NCBI GenBank assembly: GCA_907163375.1
Contig: CAJQUW010005315.1
Span: 134,001-198,000 of the forward strand
Source of the DNA: Prostheceraeus crozeri
Lineage: Eukaryota > Platyhelminthes > Polycladida > Euryleptidae
DNA: 64,000 bases
Direction: 5' to 3'
Positions 10,672 to 24,239 of the stretch are shown here, in pieces. The notes below the pieces were generated by a model. The model had not been told where the DNA came from and did not search any database. It saw only the letters and a list, made by a program, of their open reading frames with translations. The translations under genes and the position numbers were made by a program. Numbering within the stretch: the first letter of the stretch is position 1; every line of letters begins with the position of its first letter.

Positions 10672-13600
10672 GGTTACTGACGCCATATCGGAACACAAAT
10701 TGAGTGTTAAAAAGAAATGTAATGCATTGGTATTTGGTCTTGAGGAATCATCTGACAGTGTAAACAAAAATAATGATGACTTAAAGCAAATCGAAGAGAT
10801 TTTGAGTATTGCAGATGTGGACATCGAAAAGGTATCTTGGTGTAGGCGTGTCGGCAAAGGTGTTAGTCAAAAAGTCTTTCGCTGTCTTATACAGGAGGTT
10901 CATTATCCAATTTTCCGCCATGCAAGAAAAATATCTACCTTAATTTATAGACGACTTTTGATTTATCAAAATAAGGATCCGACGCATCTCGTCAAGTTGG
11001 ATAGTATCAAAGGGACTGTCCCCGTGAGACTGTACAGCGTGACGAAACGCGTCGGGATCTTTATTTGACAGATAAAAAATCTCTATGAATTGATGGAGAT
11101 TTATACTTTTTCTTGCATCGCGCAATATTTGAAAAGTCAAGACCTCCAAGCTTCCGCTTAGTCCTCTTTCATGAAGACAAGCTCAAATGTATTAAAAACG
11201 CTAAATTCTTAACAAAGGATTATCGTTTCAGAGACGTGCATTTGAATCCTGATTTGTCTTATCTTCAAAGTGAGAATAACAGACGTCGTCGAAACATGAT
11301 TGCTATCGATAATTCTTTTGATATTCAAGGCAGTACAGCTTCTTCTTGCTGACGGCGTAATGATCTACAATAGCCATCCCCGCGTTATTTCAATTCCCGC
11401 TCCGTAAATAACAAAATCGACGAAATTCAGATTCTTTCGAGGAAGCATTCCCCTTACTTTATTTGCGTGACCGAACCCTGTTTAGACTTTCAATTCCTGA
11501 TTTTGCAGTATCCATCCCCGAATATTCTGCTTACGGTGCTGATAGTCGCATTGGTATGAAAGGTGGAGCTATTCTCTGCTGGCTAAGAAATTGTTTCTAC
11601 TCACTGATCTTACAGAGTATTCAGGAAATCTGCATTTACTGATATGGAGTTGCTCATCTTGCGAGTTGTGTATCGACAATTTAAGTGCATCTACTTTCCC
11701 AAAGGCAGATCCCTAAATCTAGCTCAAAAGCAATCTCTGGAAAATTATGTGCGCTGTTATCGATGACTGCCTGTCTCGTTTTTCCTGATCATGTCGCATA
11801 CATCGTTGGCAATTTCAATTTAGCTGATCCTTCACAGTCGGAATTATGCATATGTGATTCAATGTTCAGAATCAATAATTATCCCTCCTCTGAGCACGTG
11901 TGATCATAATGCGATATTACTCAAGCCTTGTCATCAATTCTTCTATGATTGCGAGCATATTTTGGTTGTGGATTTGCGCGATTCGAATTCCAATGCAGCT
12001 AAGAGATATTTGTCATCTATTGATTGGCAAAATGTTTTGATGGATGTCAGTCTTAATGAATCGTGCAATCGATTTTACTTTGCTCTCCGATATGCTTTGA
12101 GTTACATTTCTTGATCACAAGACGCCTATCTGATAAGCCGTGGATCACTAATGTGATAGAAGTATTGATATATAAACGATTCAAAGCCTATTATGAGATT
12201 AATTGGGACCTATATTATCACTATCGCAGAAAAGTTGCCAGAAAAGTGCTTTGATGATGGAAGCTAGGTTTGCAACCTTAAGCTTGTAAAAGTTCTATGA
12301 ATTCTATCTGTGAAACACGGGAAATCAACAATTTTCATAAGCTGAAAATCAGCATTCTATCACTTCAATCTTGATTTTCAGAAAGTAGTAATAGAATTTA
12401 ATAGAAAGGTTCATGATCACTGCTTGAGTTTAAAAGATTGTAGCAACACGAGCTTACAACTACAAGTTATCTGAACAACGACATGTGGCATGCATTGTGT
12501 AGCATGTAGGTGATTCAGTCAACTTTTGTTTAGCAACCGACGTCTTCAACCGCTTTTAGTAAGAATCCAATATTTTACCAGCTTTCAACATCCTTTAGCT
12601 TATCAAAACATCACGTTAAAGTCGTATTGAGCGAGAATAGGATATGATAAAAAGAAGGCTTTTAGGGTAATTTTTCACCAGCCAAAGCGAACCGATTGGG
12701 ATTTTACTCGAATCACAATTACAAATTGAATCGAATCTCGAAGCTTGAAGGTCACTACTATCAAAGTAAAGTAAAGTTAGCAATATTGATGCGAAGTAAA
12801 ACTGGGGTGATGCTGTTTTGAATTCGTGTGGTGATTCCACATGGGATGTGTATAAGGCAGTCATGAGCGATAATCAGAGAAATCACAATTGGTTTCCACA
12901 ATGTGAAACGACCAAATCGATAATGCAAATTCTCAACGAGCTTAACGCATCATTGGTCTCAAACTTCATCTCTGACCTTCCTCAGTTGTTCATTCTTATT
13001 CGCAGCCTTGCACAAATATCAAACATTTCAGTGTTGAGCTTGTTGAGTCTTCCTGAATGAAGTAAAGAAAAGTAAAGTTTGCTTTGCTCCTTGCAAAGTA
13101 AACCCAGCACTTCTCCTCGATCAGATTGCATTCCGTCAATTGTGTGGAGTAAGTTTGCATATGAGCTCTCCGTATACCCATCACCATGATATTCAACAAA
13201 TGTATAACTCATGCCAACGTGCCACAAACAATTCGCATATCGCCCGAGAAGTTCCGCAACTTGTGCCCTTCTTTACACATACAACTTTGCCTCTTCAAGT
13301 CTACAAGAGGAAGATGTTTTTGCATGTCATTTGCTTGTACTTGACACTGAAAAGAGCTTTGACAAATTGTCTCATCTCACCTTGATTGACCTTTAATTTT
13401 ATATAACTACTACAGCCTTCGTTTTTACAGAGTCCGTTGGCAGTCTGCTCGTGGTGACTACACCAGTTTGTAGCGGAATATTTCAAGGGTTGTGAATTGG
13501 CACTTTCTGTATATAATTACTCATAGAGTAGGGATATATAGGTAGAGTGGCGACTCAAAAAAGCATCTGCATACAGTGAAGATTTATATATATACAGTTT

Positions 13601-14820
13601 TATATGAAAATATTCAGTTTTTTGTGGAGATTATGTTCCCGTGGTCCAAAAAATTATTTAAGCAGTTTTGAAAAAGTCAAAATTTTGTAAATTTATATAC
13701 TACCGAGATGACGTCCTATTCCGTATCTTCAAAACAGCAGAAATTTGCATATCTCAAATTTGGTGACAATACCACCTGTATCCCCATGAGTTAATTTAAT
13801 AAAATGGAAAGTGTATACACATTGGGGATTTAATAAATGCGGAGTTACCACTCTACCTAATATACCTACTCTATGTAAATACTACTGTGACGATATGCCA
13901 TACTCTGGATCTGATGACGGTCTGCAAATCAAGCACGCAGACGATATCATTATCATTGGGAAAATGAAACGCAACTGGCGAAATAGTCCACTTCGATCGA
14001 CATTTTCGGAAATACTTAGATAGTCCGACAATAATAAGATGACGATAAAATCAAAGAAAAACCATCAAATGTTTGCCATGCCACGCATATAATATGACAT
14101 GAATGATTTCATTATTCCTCAGATTCCCGTCTGCAAGTTTATAAAGATACTTGGTCCAACTTGAACTTCCGACAGCATGTGCACAACATTGCTAAAAAAG
14201 CATCGTCATGACTTCATGTTTTGCGAAAATTAAAACGCTTCCTCCCTACTCCTGGTTTTAACAATTATATGAGAAGTCTCTTAGAATAATACTTTGCTGC
14301 CATGTTTGTTGGTTTCATCGAAAAGGTCATCCTTAGAACGTGTACAGAATAGGACTCTCAAATCTATTTGTGGCTCCTTTGCATGTGATTGTTCTAACTT
14401 TATGCCACTTGAGTATCGTCGTTTCATGATCGGCTTTGATCTTTCTTCATCTCTGTCCCAAGATTGGAAAGTTTACCATGCCTGTCTGTCTAACAGCAAT
14501 GAGAAGTTCGCCATTGATAGTTAAAATGATCAAATTGTCAAACAGTGGTTTTGTTTGTTGACAATTCGTTACACTAGTGCTCTGTTTATTTTAAAAATGT
14601 TATGCTTAAACTAACCCTTTTATTTTTATCTTGCGATCATAATTTTTGTCAAATTGCAACTGCATGTCATGCCTCACGATTTTCATTATTGAGGTTTTAC
14701 TGCAAAATATACACGCCTATTATTAACATTAATACGTAAAACTGTTAAAATGATCACAAAGGAAATTTTGCACATGTGGCTCAATAAAAGACAACCTTAA
14801 AAAATGGTAAAAATAAAAAA
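10672..14820 (+). pseudogene. Decayed two-ORF LINE (CR1/Rex1/Jockey-type)
   Basis: Order along the + strand: an ORF1-type RNA-binding region (KKCNALVFGLEESSD near 10703; FLTKDYRFRDVHLNPDLS near 11200); an APE-type endonuclease (SVNNKIDEI, CVTEPCLDF near 11400-11490; VGNFNLADP near 11810); a linker (KPWITNVIEVLIYKRFKAYY near 12140); and a reverse transcriptase (HKQFAYRPRSSATCALL, LDTEKSFDKLSH, then DGLQIKHADDIIII near 13920). The C-terminus includes ASSRLHVLRKLKRFLPTPGFN and ERVQNRTLKSICG (to about 14520). Several frameshifts and stops break it, and a TIR element sits between the PQG and ADD regions. A likely 3' UTR holds AATAAA at 14783-14788. The exact clade is uncertain. Confidence 0.82.
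13522..13875. mobile_element. TIR element, family 1, short copy inserted in the LINE
   Basis: The ends carry CATAGAGTAGGGATATATAG at the left and the matching complement at the right. The flanks are TAATTACT (13514-13521) and TAAATACT (13876-13883), an 8-bp duplication with one mismatch. It aligns, inverted, with both ends of the 857-bp copy at 1295-2151 and lacks that copy's central 500 bp. If it is removed, the LINE reading frame continues from GIFQGL...GTFCI into YYCDDMPYSGSDDG, showing that it inserted after the LINE. Confidence 0.88.
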
Positions 14821-17800
14821 TGTAACCTGGTCACACAGGAAAATGCTCAAGTGTAAGTACATGCACCTTCAAATGAGACAATCCTGAAGAAAATAGGCCT
14901 GAAGCATTGTCGTCATATGATAAAGAAGTCAAGTCCTATACATGGACGTGTGATCCCTTTAATAGAGACGTCACTGGGTCAGATTGCAGTCGCCAGCATG
15001 CCCCATTGGTGATGGTGAAGACGAGTGAAGCATTCTACTTCTTTAATATGCAGTAGAACTGTCCACTGATTATCGACTAGTCGACTTTCACACTGACTTG
15101 ACGACTTCAATCTAAAATTCTACTATAGTCAGCGTTGGATTTGAGGGGAGGGAAAGTGAGGAAGTTCCCCTGCACTGGTCCGTCTCATCCCTAGTACTGA
15201 AGATGTGTCTTCCTTCCCTGAGGGGGGAATATTTCCGGTAGATAGGCCTTATATTGCCGCAACCAGATTGATTGAGCATCAATATATTATTTTTGTGAAT
15301 ATGAGCAACATTGACAGGTGTAGGCCTAATTTCTTCACGATTCTTCATATACTTAATTGTCTAATCATAAATAATTAACTTTCTTTGTTCAGAAAGATGA
15401 CAAATGAACTCGCGAAGCAGAAAATGCTTATTAGAATAATTAAAGGTAACGAAACCATAACAAAAAGAGTGGAATCCAGAATGCTATATTGTTTCTTTCG
15501 GGATGTTGTCGACAACACATGATATTTGATTCATATTAATGTGATAAAATTCTTCATAATCCAGAAAATCAAGTTTAGGAGCATCGTTTACCTTTCACTC
15601 TGTGGATATTGATAGAAGCCTGATCTTCGTGAATTCATTATAGGTCTAATTGTAATAAATTGCAGAATTGCCATACGAGGAATATTTATTGGGATCATCA
15701 CATGCGTAGAACTACCATAAATTTCTGATTTACAAGGGTATTTACGGACTCATTTGAGCATCATTTGATGAATACGGGTTCTACCAAAAGCATGCATTGG
15801 AGAGTGACTTTCATATCTCCTCATGCATCCCTCTTTACAGGTATATCCTCCTTACATTTATGACTCAACTATTTTCGAAATTATTCGCGGGCGTTCTAGG
15901 TGGGAGGATGAGAGTGGTGCTACAAGAATCGATGTCCTCTTCCTTTCTTTTTTCCGGCTTTGGTTGCGACTTTGACCCAACAACTTCCGGTCGAAAACTT
16001 CCCCCCTACTGCTATCAAGCTCAAATCCAACAGTGACTATAGTCGCATTTCATGACACAGTCGCTTTCTCATTCAGACATTGGCCCGTACTGTATTGGTA
16101 TTGTAAAATAGTGTCACAATTCTGATCACTGTAAAATTATTCAACTGCATTGTACTGTCAAGCTACAAGCTATTTAATAATTGTGTGATTACAACGAAAT
16201 ATGCCGCTGACATCAATTCCCGTGCATGATTCTGTTGACGGCCTGTATTGTATTAATCGAAATGTCATGTCTAATTTTGAAGAATGGCGTGACAGCAATC
16301 AGTTGCGATTGAATAATAGAAAATAGAAACACTTTCGTCTTTGGTATTTTCTTCTAGGTTGGACACCAGATACATCGATTTTAGAATGTCTGCTCTGGAT
16401 CTTCTCTTGGAAAGTCAATTTTTTTATCGATTTTTAAATTTAGGCTCTCAGGAAAATTGACGTGAAATAGTCTATGGAGATGCGAAACACGTAATACAAA
16501 TTTTCGATGTCAATACAAAAGCAAAAGTCAGCAAGTTTGATATCATTCGATAACAAGACACATTTTTGGCACCAAACGTTTTGTCATGGGTTCAGGGCAC
16601 AGAGTTAGTGGGTACAAAGGATCATGGCGAGATGTCAACGCTCAAAAATTTGAAGCACAAATCATCCGCACTGACTAAGCCAATAGCACGAATTCGAGGC
16701 AACTGTTGTCTATTTTTTGTCTGTGTCAGTTTTTGATGATATTAGGAAAGTCAATGGTAATTTAGCTTTTCTCAACAGCCCCGATTGGTAGATTAAAAGA
16801 AGAAGAGATATTTATGAAAAATTTTGTCCTTTGTTTGCAATTTGCCATTTGGACAACATCAATGACAAAAATCAGTAAATGGGGTATCATTCTAAAGTGT
16901 ATTCTTTTGAAATCAAACGGGGTGATTCTTTTGATAGCAAAAATTTTATTACGAGTATATTGTCAAAGTGCACAGACCTAGCGGTCAAAAGTTCATGGCG
17001 AGATGATGAAGTTCAAAATTGGAGAAAATTGATGCAGACAACAGTCGAGGCATAGAGTGTCGACGCTGAAAACGTTAACAAGGTGGGATTGAGAAGTTGC
17101 ACCTAAATTTGATGTCTCAAATTATTGAAGAGCCTTAAATAGATAGCAAAACAACTCCAAACGAAAGATTGCATCACGTCATATCATGTCTCAAGCATCG
17201 AAATATTTCAAATTATTGAAGGGGCTACAGGTCGCTTTGCTTTTGTCAATAGCTTTTACCAGTCTTTTCAATTTAAGAATCTAGAATCCGAAAAATATAA
17301 GAAATTCAGTGATTTATTCGATTTTATTTCGTGAAAATAATTTGAAAGTATCATCTGACCAGAGATAGACTGATATAAATGAACTTGAGACAACAAGTTA
17401 GTATGTACAACAATCTTGCATATTAGTAGGACGGATATTATGACAAACTTTGATAATGTGAGATCTTAATTTTGCATTTGTTTTTCCAATTATTTACTTT
17501 CTTCCCGAAACTTGTGCATCTGGTCATCCCTTTCATATAATTTAACACTCCATGTGTGTTTTTCAATGTCCAAGCTAAAAATACTGGCGAGAGATTTGCG
17601 TTCATCACACAGCTGTCCATGTGAGAGTCCTCATCATGATTTCATCATCATTTTCTGCTTTTCATGGGTTTCCATGATTTGCTCTACTGATGCATGCATG
17701 CTTTCTCTAAGGTTTGTTTTGCCTTTAAAACTGTGGTTGATGGCTATTGAGAGGAAGATAGGACGCTGGTTACTAATATGTCCTATCCATCAACAATGGT

Positions 17801-20562
17801 ATACCATGAAAATCCGTGACGCATCCATACTCCAATAAAGGGTATCACAGGTTCTTCACCTATGAAACAAAATCAGCACTGCTTAACCTATTACTTCAAC
17901 AAGCAAAATTTGCCTAACACTGAAATTTCCGACGCTGCCTTGGATGTGTATAACATAATAGACAATCACGTTGCGATAAATGAAATGATCATATTGACAA
18001 TCGATGCCCATTGTTGAAAGTTGTGATGCAAATTGGAAAAATTTGAAAAAGTGAAACATCTTAGCCTTAAAACATGAAAAGCAGATTTTAATATTCAACC
18101 GATAGAAATAAGTTACATAATCGAGTGCGCGAAATTCAACAATTGTGAGGAGATTGAAATCACTAAAACTAAAAGTTGCGAAAGATTGGTTGCGCGCTTT
18201 AGCCTTAAAAGTAAATCTACAGCAAAAGCGCGGAAAGGGAACGAATAAGTCCGCCCCCAACATGCATACGGTCAATGTCTCCTTTCTCCTAGACTCATGC
18301 GCATCATTAGGGTCTCTTGGTTCCAAACATGGATCTGCAGGGCCCATTTCGAGTCTCCAAATGCCTTCCATTCTATATTGGCTTTACTCATTTTCTTCAT
18401 GCATCTTTTGGCACACACAGAAATCTAAAGTGAATAGGAATATTGCGTCAACAGATTTTACGATTTTTAGTAATTTGATACTGCAAGCTGAATCATTTGG
18501 ATCGGTAATAGATAAATAAGGAATATTGTGAAAGAAACCACGTTGATTTGAGAGAGCTTTTACAGAGATAAATTAGAGGAAAAAATGGAATGACAATTTC
18601 AAATCTCAATTTACACATTCTGCAACTTCCTTGTCAAGCGGTTAGCATCCACCTGTAATTAAATCGAGTAGTGACTGAATTTTCACTTGAAACCGGAAAT
18701 AGCATTGTCACACTGATATCAAAGCTCTAATTGCTTGCCAAGTTGTGTTCTGAAGTGAAGTCAACAAAGGGTATAAATTTCAAGATACCAACACATCATT
18801 TTTGACATTTTTCATGTTATGTTTTGGTAATGACCGGATAATTATAGGTAGCAATAGTCATACAGCGGATGACAATTGTAGTCATCAACATCTCCTTGCA
18901 TTCGGTGTATACCTGAATCAACAAGCACCCATGATAAGAAAAGCAGCGTCACTCTGATCTTTGTCGGTGCTTGAATATTTTAGTTGAAGTAGGAACGCTA
19001 ATTGTTTGACTTATCAAATTAAAAGGCGGACAGCCTGTTTCAGAAAAATATTTTTGATTTTTTTCAAATGGAAAAAGCAATATTTCTTATCGCATATTTT
19101 GCATAATGCCAATTTCAATCTTAGTAAATTGAATACATTGCAGGACATTATACGTCTCAATATTTTGCACATATTTTGCGTCTCCAGTCATCAAATGAAA
19201 GAGAGGCAGGTACACCATTTAAACTCATCTTCACTAAAATTGAATTAATGCATCTAAGCAGTATCATTTGTTCCATCTCTGCGTTTACATCTGCGTGCCA
19301 TTGAAAGCATGTTTAGTAGCTGTTTAGCAATTCATTTCGGTTATCATGTTTTGTCTTTCTTTTGAACAAGTACTGTACATATATTATCACTCAGGCCAAT
19401 GCCTCACAATGCCTCACAATGCATCAGTTTCAATCAGGCAATATGTCAAAGTCAATTCAAATTATCACAAGAAATTTGAATCTTGAATCAAATTACAAAC
19501 GAGAAAATGATGGTTATTTAAAGTTCGGACTAATTCAATAACGAAGATATTTGTGCAGCTCATCGTTGAAACCGGTCATTTCTGATCCAAAGTTCTGATC
19601 CTATTCTGAGGCATTTTTGATATTCAAAATTCCATCCAGTAATTTTCTATATTCTTATATTCATAGGGGCCCAATTATTTATTTTGAGTGAGCATAAGTG
19701 TTTTATATCACAATTGATTAGAGTAATGATTACAATCGTTTCAATATATCAATTATTCCATATTCTATGATCACATTCTTCAATGTGAAAGTGCTTAAGC
19801 GTGATGTGGTTCCCTTCATTTTGAACAATGTGGTTAATTTTTTACCTCCAATGTGCTAGCGACTCATTGAGATAGAACAGTATGCAGCTGAATATACGCA
19901 CGCTAGTTGCTTATCTGAATTAGACTTTAAATAAAACAAATATTTTGAAAGGACTCAGCATCCCATCGTTAATTGCGCAGACAAAAATGTTTGCTTTCAT
20001 CGATAATCTACGGCTACGAGCTTCAAACTATTGCGACTTCCTGTCGTAGCGTTGCTTCTCACTGTGTAGCATGTGTTAAATGAAGAGAGTATAAATGGAA
20101 TTTAAATGCCGAATCTCCAATTGAAATGAACAAAATTTTTGAGCATTCTTTTGTCAAGTTTTGTGATGCTGTGACGCTTGCATTCACCAAGTAAATGGAT
20201 TTATCAGCATCTTTCGATCACGCGGAAGCATCATTATCCATTTATTTAAACATCTTAAAACATTTGAAAGCTCTATGTTTTGCGACGTCCAGGTTGACTA
20301 CTGGGGTTTAATGAAGACATAGCTTTAAACTGTATTCTTGCTTTAGATCATGGTTTTGTTATTTTTGAATTCACTTCAGAGCATAATCAAGTGCCTATCT
20401 ACTCAAGGAAACTAGCATTATTGACATATTCTCAGCTTTCGTGCTGTTTCTTGCTGGTTTTCTGATGGATTTGATAAAAAAAATGGTAAATTTCATATTC
20501 ATGCATCAATATTTGTGACCTGAAAGGCTGATGGATACAGGATAATTTTCAGATTACAAAAT
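14821..20562. other. No gene seen (5.7 kb)
   Basis: A+T-rich sequence. The longest open frame (162 codons, minus strand, 17883-18371) lacks any domain I know and probably arises by chance or from an old repeat. A short GCCTCACAAT tandem occurs near 19400. No paired TIRs recognised. Confidence 0.4.
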
Positions 20563-20570
20563 CAAGTAAC

Positions 20571-21092
20571 CACAGGATTAGATTGTTTAATCGTATCACT
20601 TTGCCGGAAGTGCAAACTGATTCAAACAGATGGCACATGCAGGAACTTAATAAGTGGGCAAAAAGAAATTTTTAATACCTTGCAGAGATAGGAAAAATAG
20701 TCGTGCGCCGCTTGCGGATTGCTCTGAATTCCTTCAAAATGCTCCGATCGCCACGACTCCTTCAGATTCGAAGAATTCAGATCATTGCGCAAAAGTTTTC
20801 TTGATAATGTTGGGCCCTCCGATCATTATTTAAAAAGTTATCAGGCGCACGAAAAAACGTTCACAAACTTCTCTGTAGAATTTGACATCGTCTGTGTCTC
20901 TTTGCTGTGTGATCCGGTTGATAGCAGTCACTGAAGCTTTGCACAATTTGGCGTGTTTAATGTTGAACTGGCTGCTCATTGTTCGATTGCTATGGTATTT
21001 AGTCAGGAGATTGTGCCATTTCATTTACGTTACATGTTCCAATGCTATCCTTCTAGTCAAGCGGAAGAAGAGACGACCTGTCTAATTCTGTG
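20571..21092. mobile_element. 522-bp TIR element, family 2, copy A
   Basis: Begins CACAGGATTAGA and ends TCTAATTCTGTG (terminal inverted repeat CACAGAATTAGA). It is flanked on both sides by CAAGTAAC (20563-20570 and 21093-21100), an exact 8-bp target duplication. It has the same length as copy C at 46950-47471, lies in the opposite orientation, and is almost identical to it over its first half. The class (hAT-like) is inferred from the 8-bp duplication. No intact protein is encoded. Confidence 0.92.
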
Positions 21093-21621
21093 CAAGTAAC
21101 ATATGCCAGCCAAAGTTGTTGAATTAAACCTCGCTAGGTTACCTGCTGCGTGAAAACTTCTATGAAATGCGAAACAGAAGGATATCTCTGATTGCATTTT
21201 GATCATCATTTCGCGAAACATTTTGTGCATCCTTAAATCTCCAGCTCCACTTAATAATAAGAAACAACTTTTAGTCTCATCGAAATTTACATGTGATATA
21301 TTATATATTTCGAGTAGACTTCAATTTTTTGCTTATCAAGAAGAACTAGGGATACCAAATTTCATGCGTTATAAAATGCTGAGTAGAAGGGTATGTTTGC
21401 ATGCATTTCAATTTTCATCCCGTTACGACGGGATTTCGCGATTCGGGTTTTCGTGTATAGCATGTCAGTTATGCCATTTACCAGAAATATGCTGAGATAT
21501 TTGCTGAGATGCTGCGGAGATCAGATGCTGTGTGCATTGAAATTTGAGTTTAATTTGAGTACAAGTAATATCAATTGGGAGAGTCAACTTTCAGTGTCCT
21601 TACATAAATTTTTATTTGCAG

Positions 21622-21820
21622 GAAAATGCATTCCTGGAAAAATCTGGTTCTCTACTTTCTGCTTTTTGCCGTCATCCTAGCGTCGTCATCTGCCGCACCA
21701 AAGAAGAGGAACTTCTACGATTTGGAACCAAAGACACCTTACTCATGGCCTTTTCATGTTATGAATAAACTTCAACGCTGTTTCGTATACTGTGACGAGT
21801 GTTATGGCAGTGGAATTCAG
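21622..21820 (+). CDS. Secreted six-cysteine peptide precursor, first coding exon (eclosion-hormone-like)
   Basis: An acceptor (TTTTTATTTGCAG) ends at 21621 and the ATG is at 21626. Sixty-five codons follow to a donor, CAG|GTCTGT, at 21820/21821 (phase 0). The N-terminus is a signal peptide: MHSWK, a hydrophobic core NLVLYFLLFAVILA, then SSSAA. The tribasic KKR directly after it would release a peptide starting NFYDLEP. The exon ends with C-FVY-C-DE-C-YGSGIQ. Joined in phase to the candidate exon at 33507 it gives six cysteines spaced 3, 2, 12, 4 and 17. Eclosion hormones have spacings of 3, 2, 12, 3 and about 10, so the first three match exactly. The hormone class is inference; a novel secreted peptide is the alternative. 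Middle exons cannot be excluded. Confidence 0.6.
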
Positions 21821-22977
21821 GTCTGTTTTGGTTTTATCCAACAAGATAGATATATTTTTCATCTAAGTGTATTGTTGAGTTTCGTTATATCGGAAGAGGA
21901 AAAATAATGTTTTATGCACAATTCCTTCAAATGTCAAAATCGTGACAATTAATCTGTTTTCTTAGGTTAATTAACATGAAAAAATCTGTAATTGGTGTAT
22001 TACGTGTGGACATGCTGCTGAATAATTAAATCAGAATCTGCCATTGCTTAACAGTCAATCATGTTTTTTAACATATTTTGATTAATAAATGAAGGATGAT
22101 ATTTCTTAAATAGCATTCGTTATTTATTTTCTGTGAGCAGCTAAATTCATTGCCATTATTTATATTGCTACATTTTCGTCGGTATGACAGCCGGTTCAGG
22201 GAATTGTTTTACTCGACGTTGTTGGAAGAGTCACAATACAGCAAAAATGTATAATACTATTACTACTATAACATGATTTCTTCTGCTGCAAAAATACCAC
22301 TGATGCGCTCTAGTTGGCATATGTAGCTATATGAGTATTAGATAGCAATGAAAAATGCTATTTTAGGATATTTATGCTTGCATGTTATGCAGATGTTTTT
22401 GCATATTGTAACATATTTTTATCATTTCAAGCGACTGGCTAGGAAGAGCGGTCACTGATAACTTGATATGAAAGCAATAGTGATTTATAAAACGTGTCAC
22501 AAACAACTTTCGATACTACTCGTTGTTGTTGTTGACAATTGTTGGCTTCGTTCCTTCACTTGAAATTTGTTAGAATTTATTCCATCCAAATTCAAATTAC
22601 CCATTGACTTATCACTGTTCATTTGTAGATCAGATATCTTTATCAAGCTACATACTTACAACCTTCAACAAAAGTTCTTCTTTCTCTTTATTTTCCGAAG
22701 AAGAGTATAGTGCTCTTCGAATTTTGCAACTAACTCAGGGATCAGTTCCCTCTCGATGAAACTTGTAGCAATATATTCCAAATAAAGATACATATAGAAG
22801 ATGTCGGTGCCCTAGTAACACCCAAAAGCTTCTTGAATATTCTTATTTCATACTTATGTACTTGGGAACTTACATATTGATGAATAACAAATGTATAAGA
22901 AGCAAATAATCAGTGTAGTACACATTGTGACAAGTCATTGAGTCACAGGAATGCCAGAGCAGCAAAGTCCGATCGAC

Positions 22978-23473
22978 CTACAGCTGACTCAGCACACTGC
23001 AACAGTTCCCTGATCCACTCCGTCCCTTCGAAGGAGGCACTTGCACTGAGAATCGACAACAGATGCGTTGAATGGAACTGCGCATGTTTTTAAAGTCCTT
23101 AAAATTAATTTCGAAGAGTACATGCAAAAAGTTCTTCTGCATGAGTAGTGCTCCAAGCTTTGCCATGGGAGAGGCTCTAAATAAAGCTTTATAAATAATG
23201 GGATCAAGCTTTAAATATAGCGCTTCTGATGACACTGAAGAATCAAAAATAATCAGGCGCATATATTGATCAGCTGACTTGTTCCGCTGTTATCCAAACT
23301 ATCGGTGAGGTTGAAGGTGTTATTGTTGACAGCGTTGATGTGCATCTATTTATTTGTTGTCGAATAAACTCGTCAAACATTTCAGTAGTTTGCTTTTGGT
23401 CAATGTAGGATAAATAAGGGAAATTCTTATTCTTGATAAACATAACCCTGGAACATTTTTCAATTAAATACAC
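22978..23473 (-). pseudogene. Unidentified minus-strand open frames (broken gene or element fragment)
   Basis: Two consecutive minus-strand frames, 23473-23270 and then 23262-22978, together give a hydrophilic first part and a second part with SEALYLKLDPIIYKALFRAS followed by PMAKLGALLM. The second part faintly resembles a BEN-type DNA-binding domain in composition, but I cannot support that by specific residues. A stop and a frame change separate the two. They could be fragments of a transposon-encoded protein or chance frames. Confidence 0.22.
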
Positions 23474-24239
23474 AACCGGAATATTGAAAGAATTTCAGTC
23501 TGAATGATGATGTCTGAGACAGATATCAATGTTATTGACATTGAAATCAACACTGAAATTCTGAAGAGAAACAAGCATTGTGAATCAAGGAGATCTATAT
23601 AGGAAGGAGGGAAGTGGCTAATTTTCAGTGAACAGAGACTGATAGCCTACGGCTTGCGACATTACCATCTTTTCCCGATGTCATCATCACACATGTAAAT
23701 GAACAAATCAATGAGGCAATTATTGTGAATTAACAATAAAACGTAGCCACTAGAAACAGAGATTCCCTAAACGTGGAGCAAGGCAGCAACGAACCTCGCG
23801 TTTATATATAATATACAGAGCTGTTCATTTAAAATGGACCACCTAAATTACGCTGAGATTCAATTGATTTTCATGCATTCCAATCGCGTCGCACAACAAC
23901 GTGTAATACACAGGTGAACGACTTCAATAGGCTCCTATGCGGCTCATTACATGTATGATCACGTTGAACTCTAACTTCGACAGATTTATGGTAATATCAA
24001 GCAATTTTATCTGAAAGGCCCAAATAATCTCATCAATCTCCATTCGTCCTCAATGGCTAAAAATATAAAACCCTTCAATATTCTCACATTGATCTAAGAG
24101 ACCATCGACATGCCAAGCGTTATTGATTGCAAGCATCAGATACAGCATTTTAAAGATCTAGAAGAATTAATCAGCCTTGTTTGGCACGAATAAAAGCAAT
24201 GGCCTATGATGAAGGGGCTCAACTTTATTCAAAGTGGCT

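Noticed and set aside
17883..18371. 162-codon minus-strand open frame
   Set aside because: Long for random sequence, but no domain, no splice or promoter context and a mixed, repeat-like composition. I could not support a gene.
23840..23856. Mariner-type terminus AAAATGGACCACC
   Set aside because: Suggestive, but no matching inverted end was found near 25000-25300, so element borders are not claimed.
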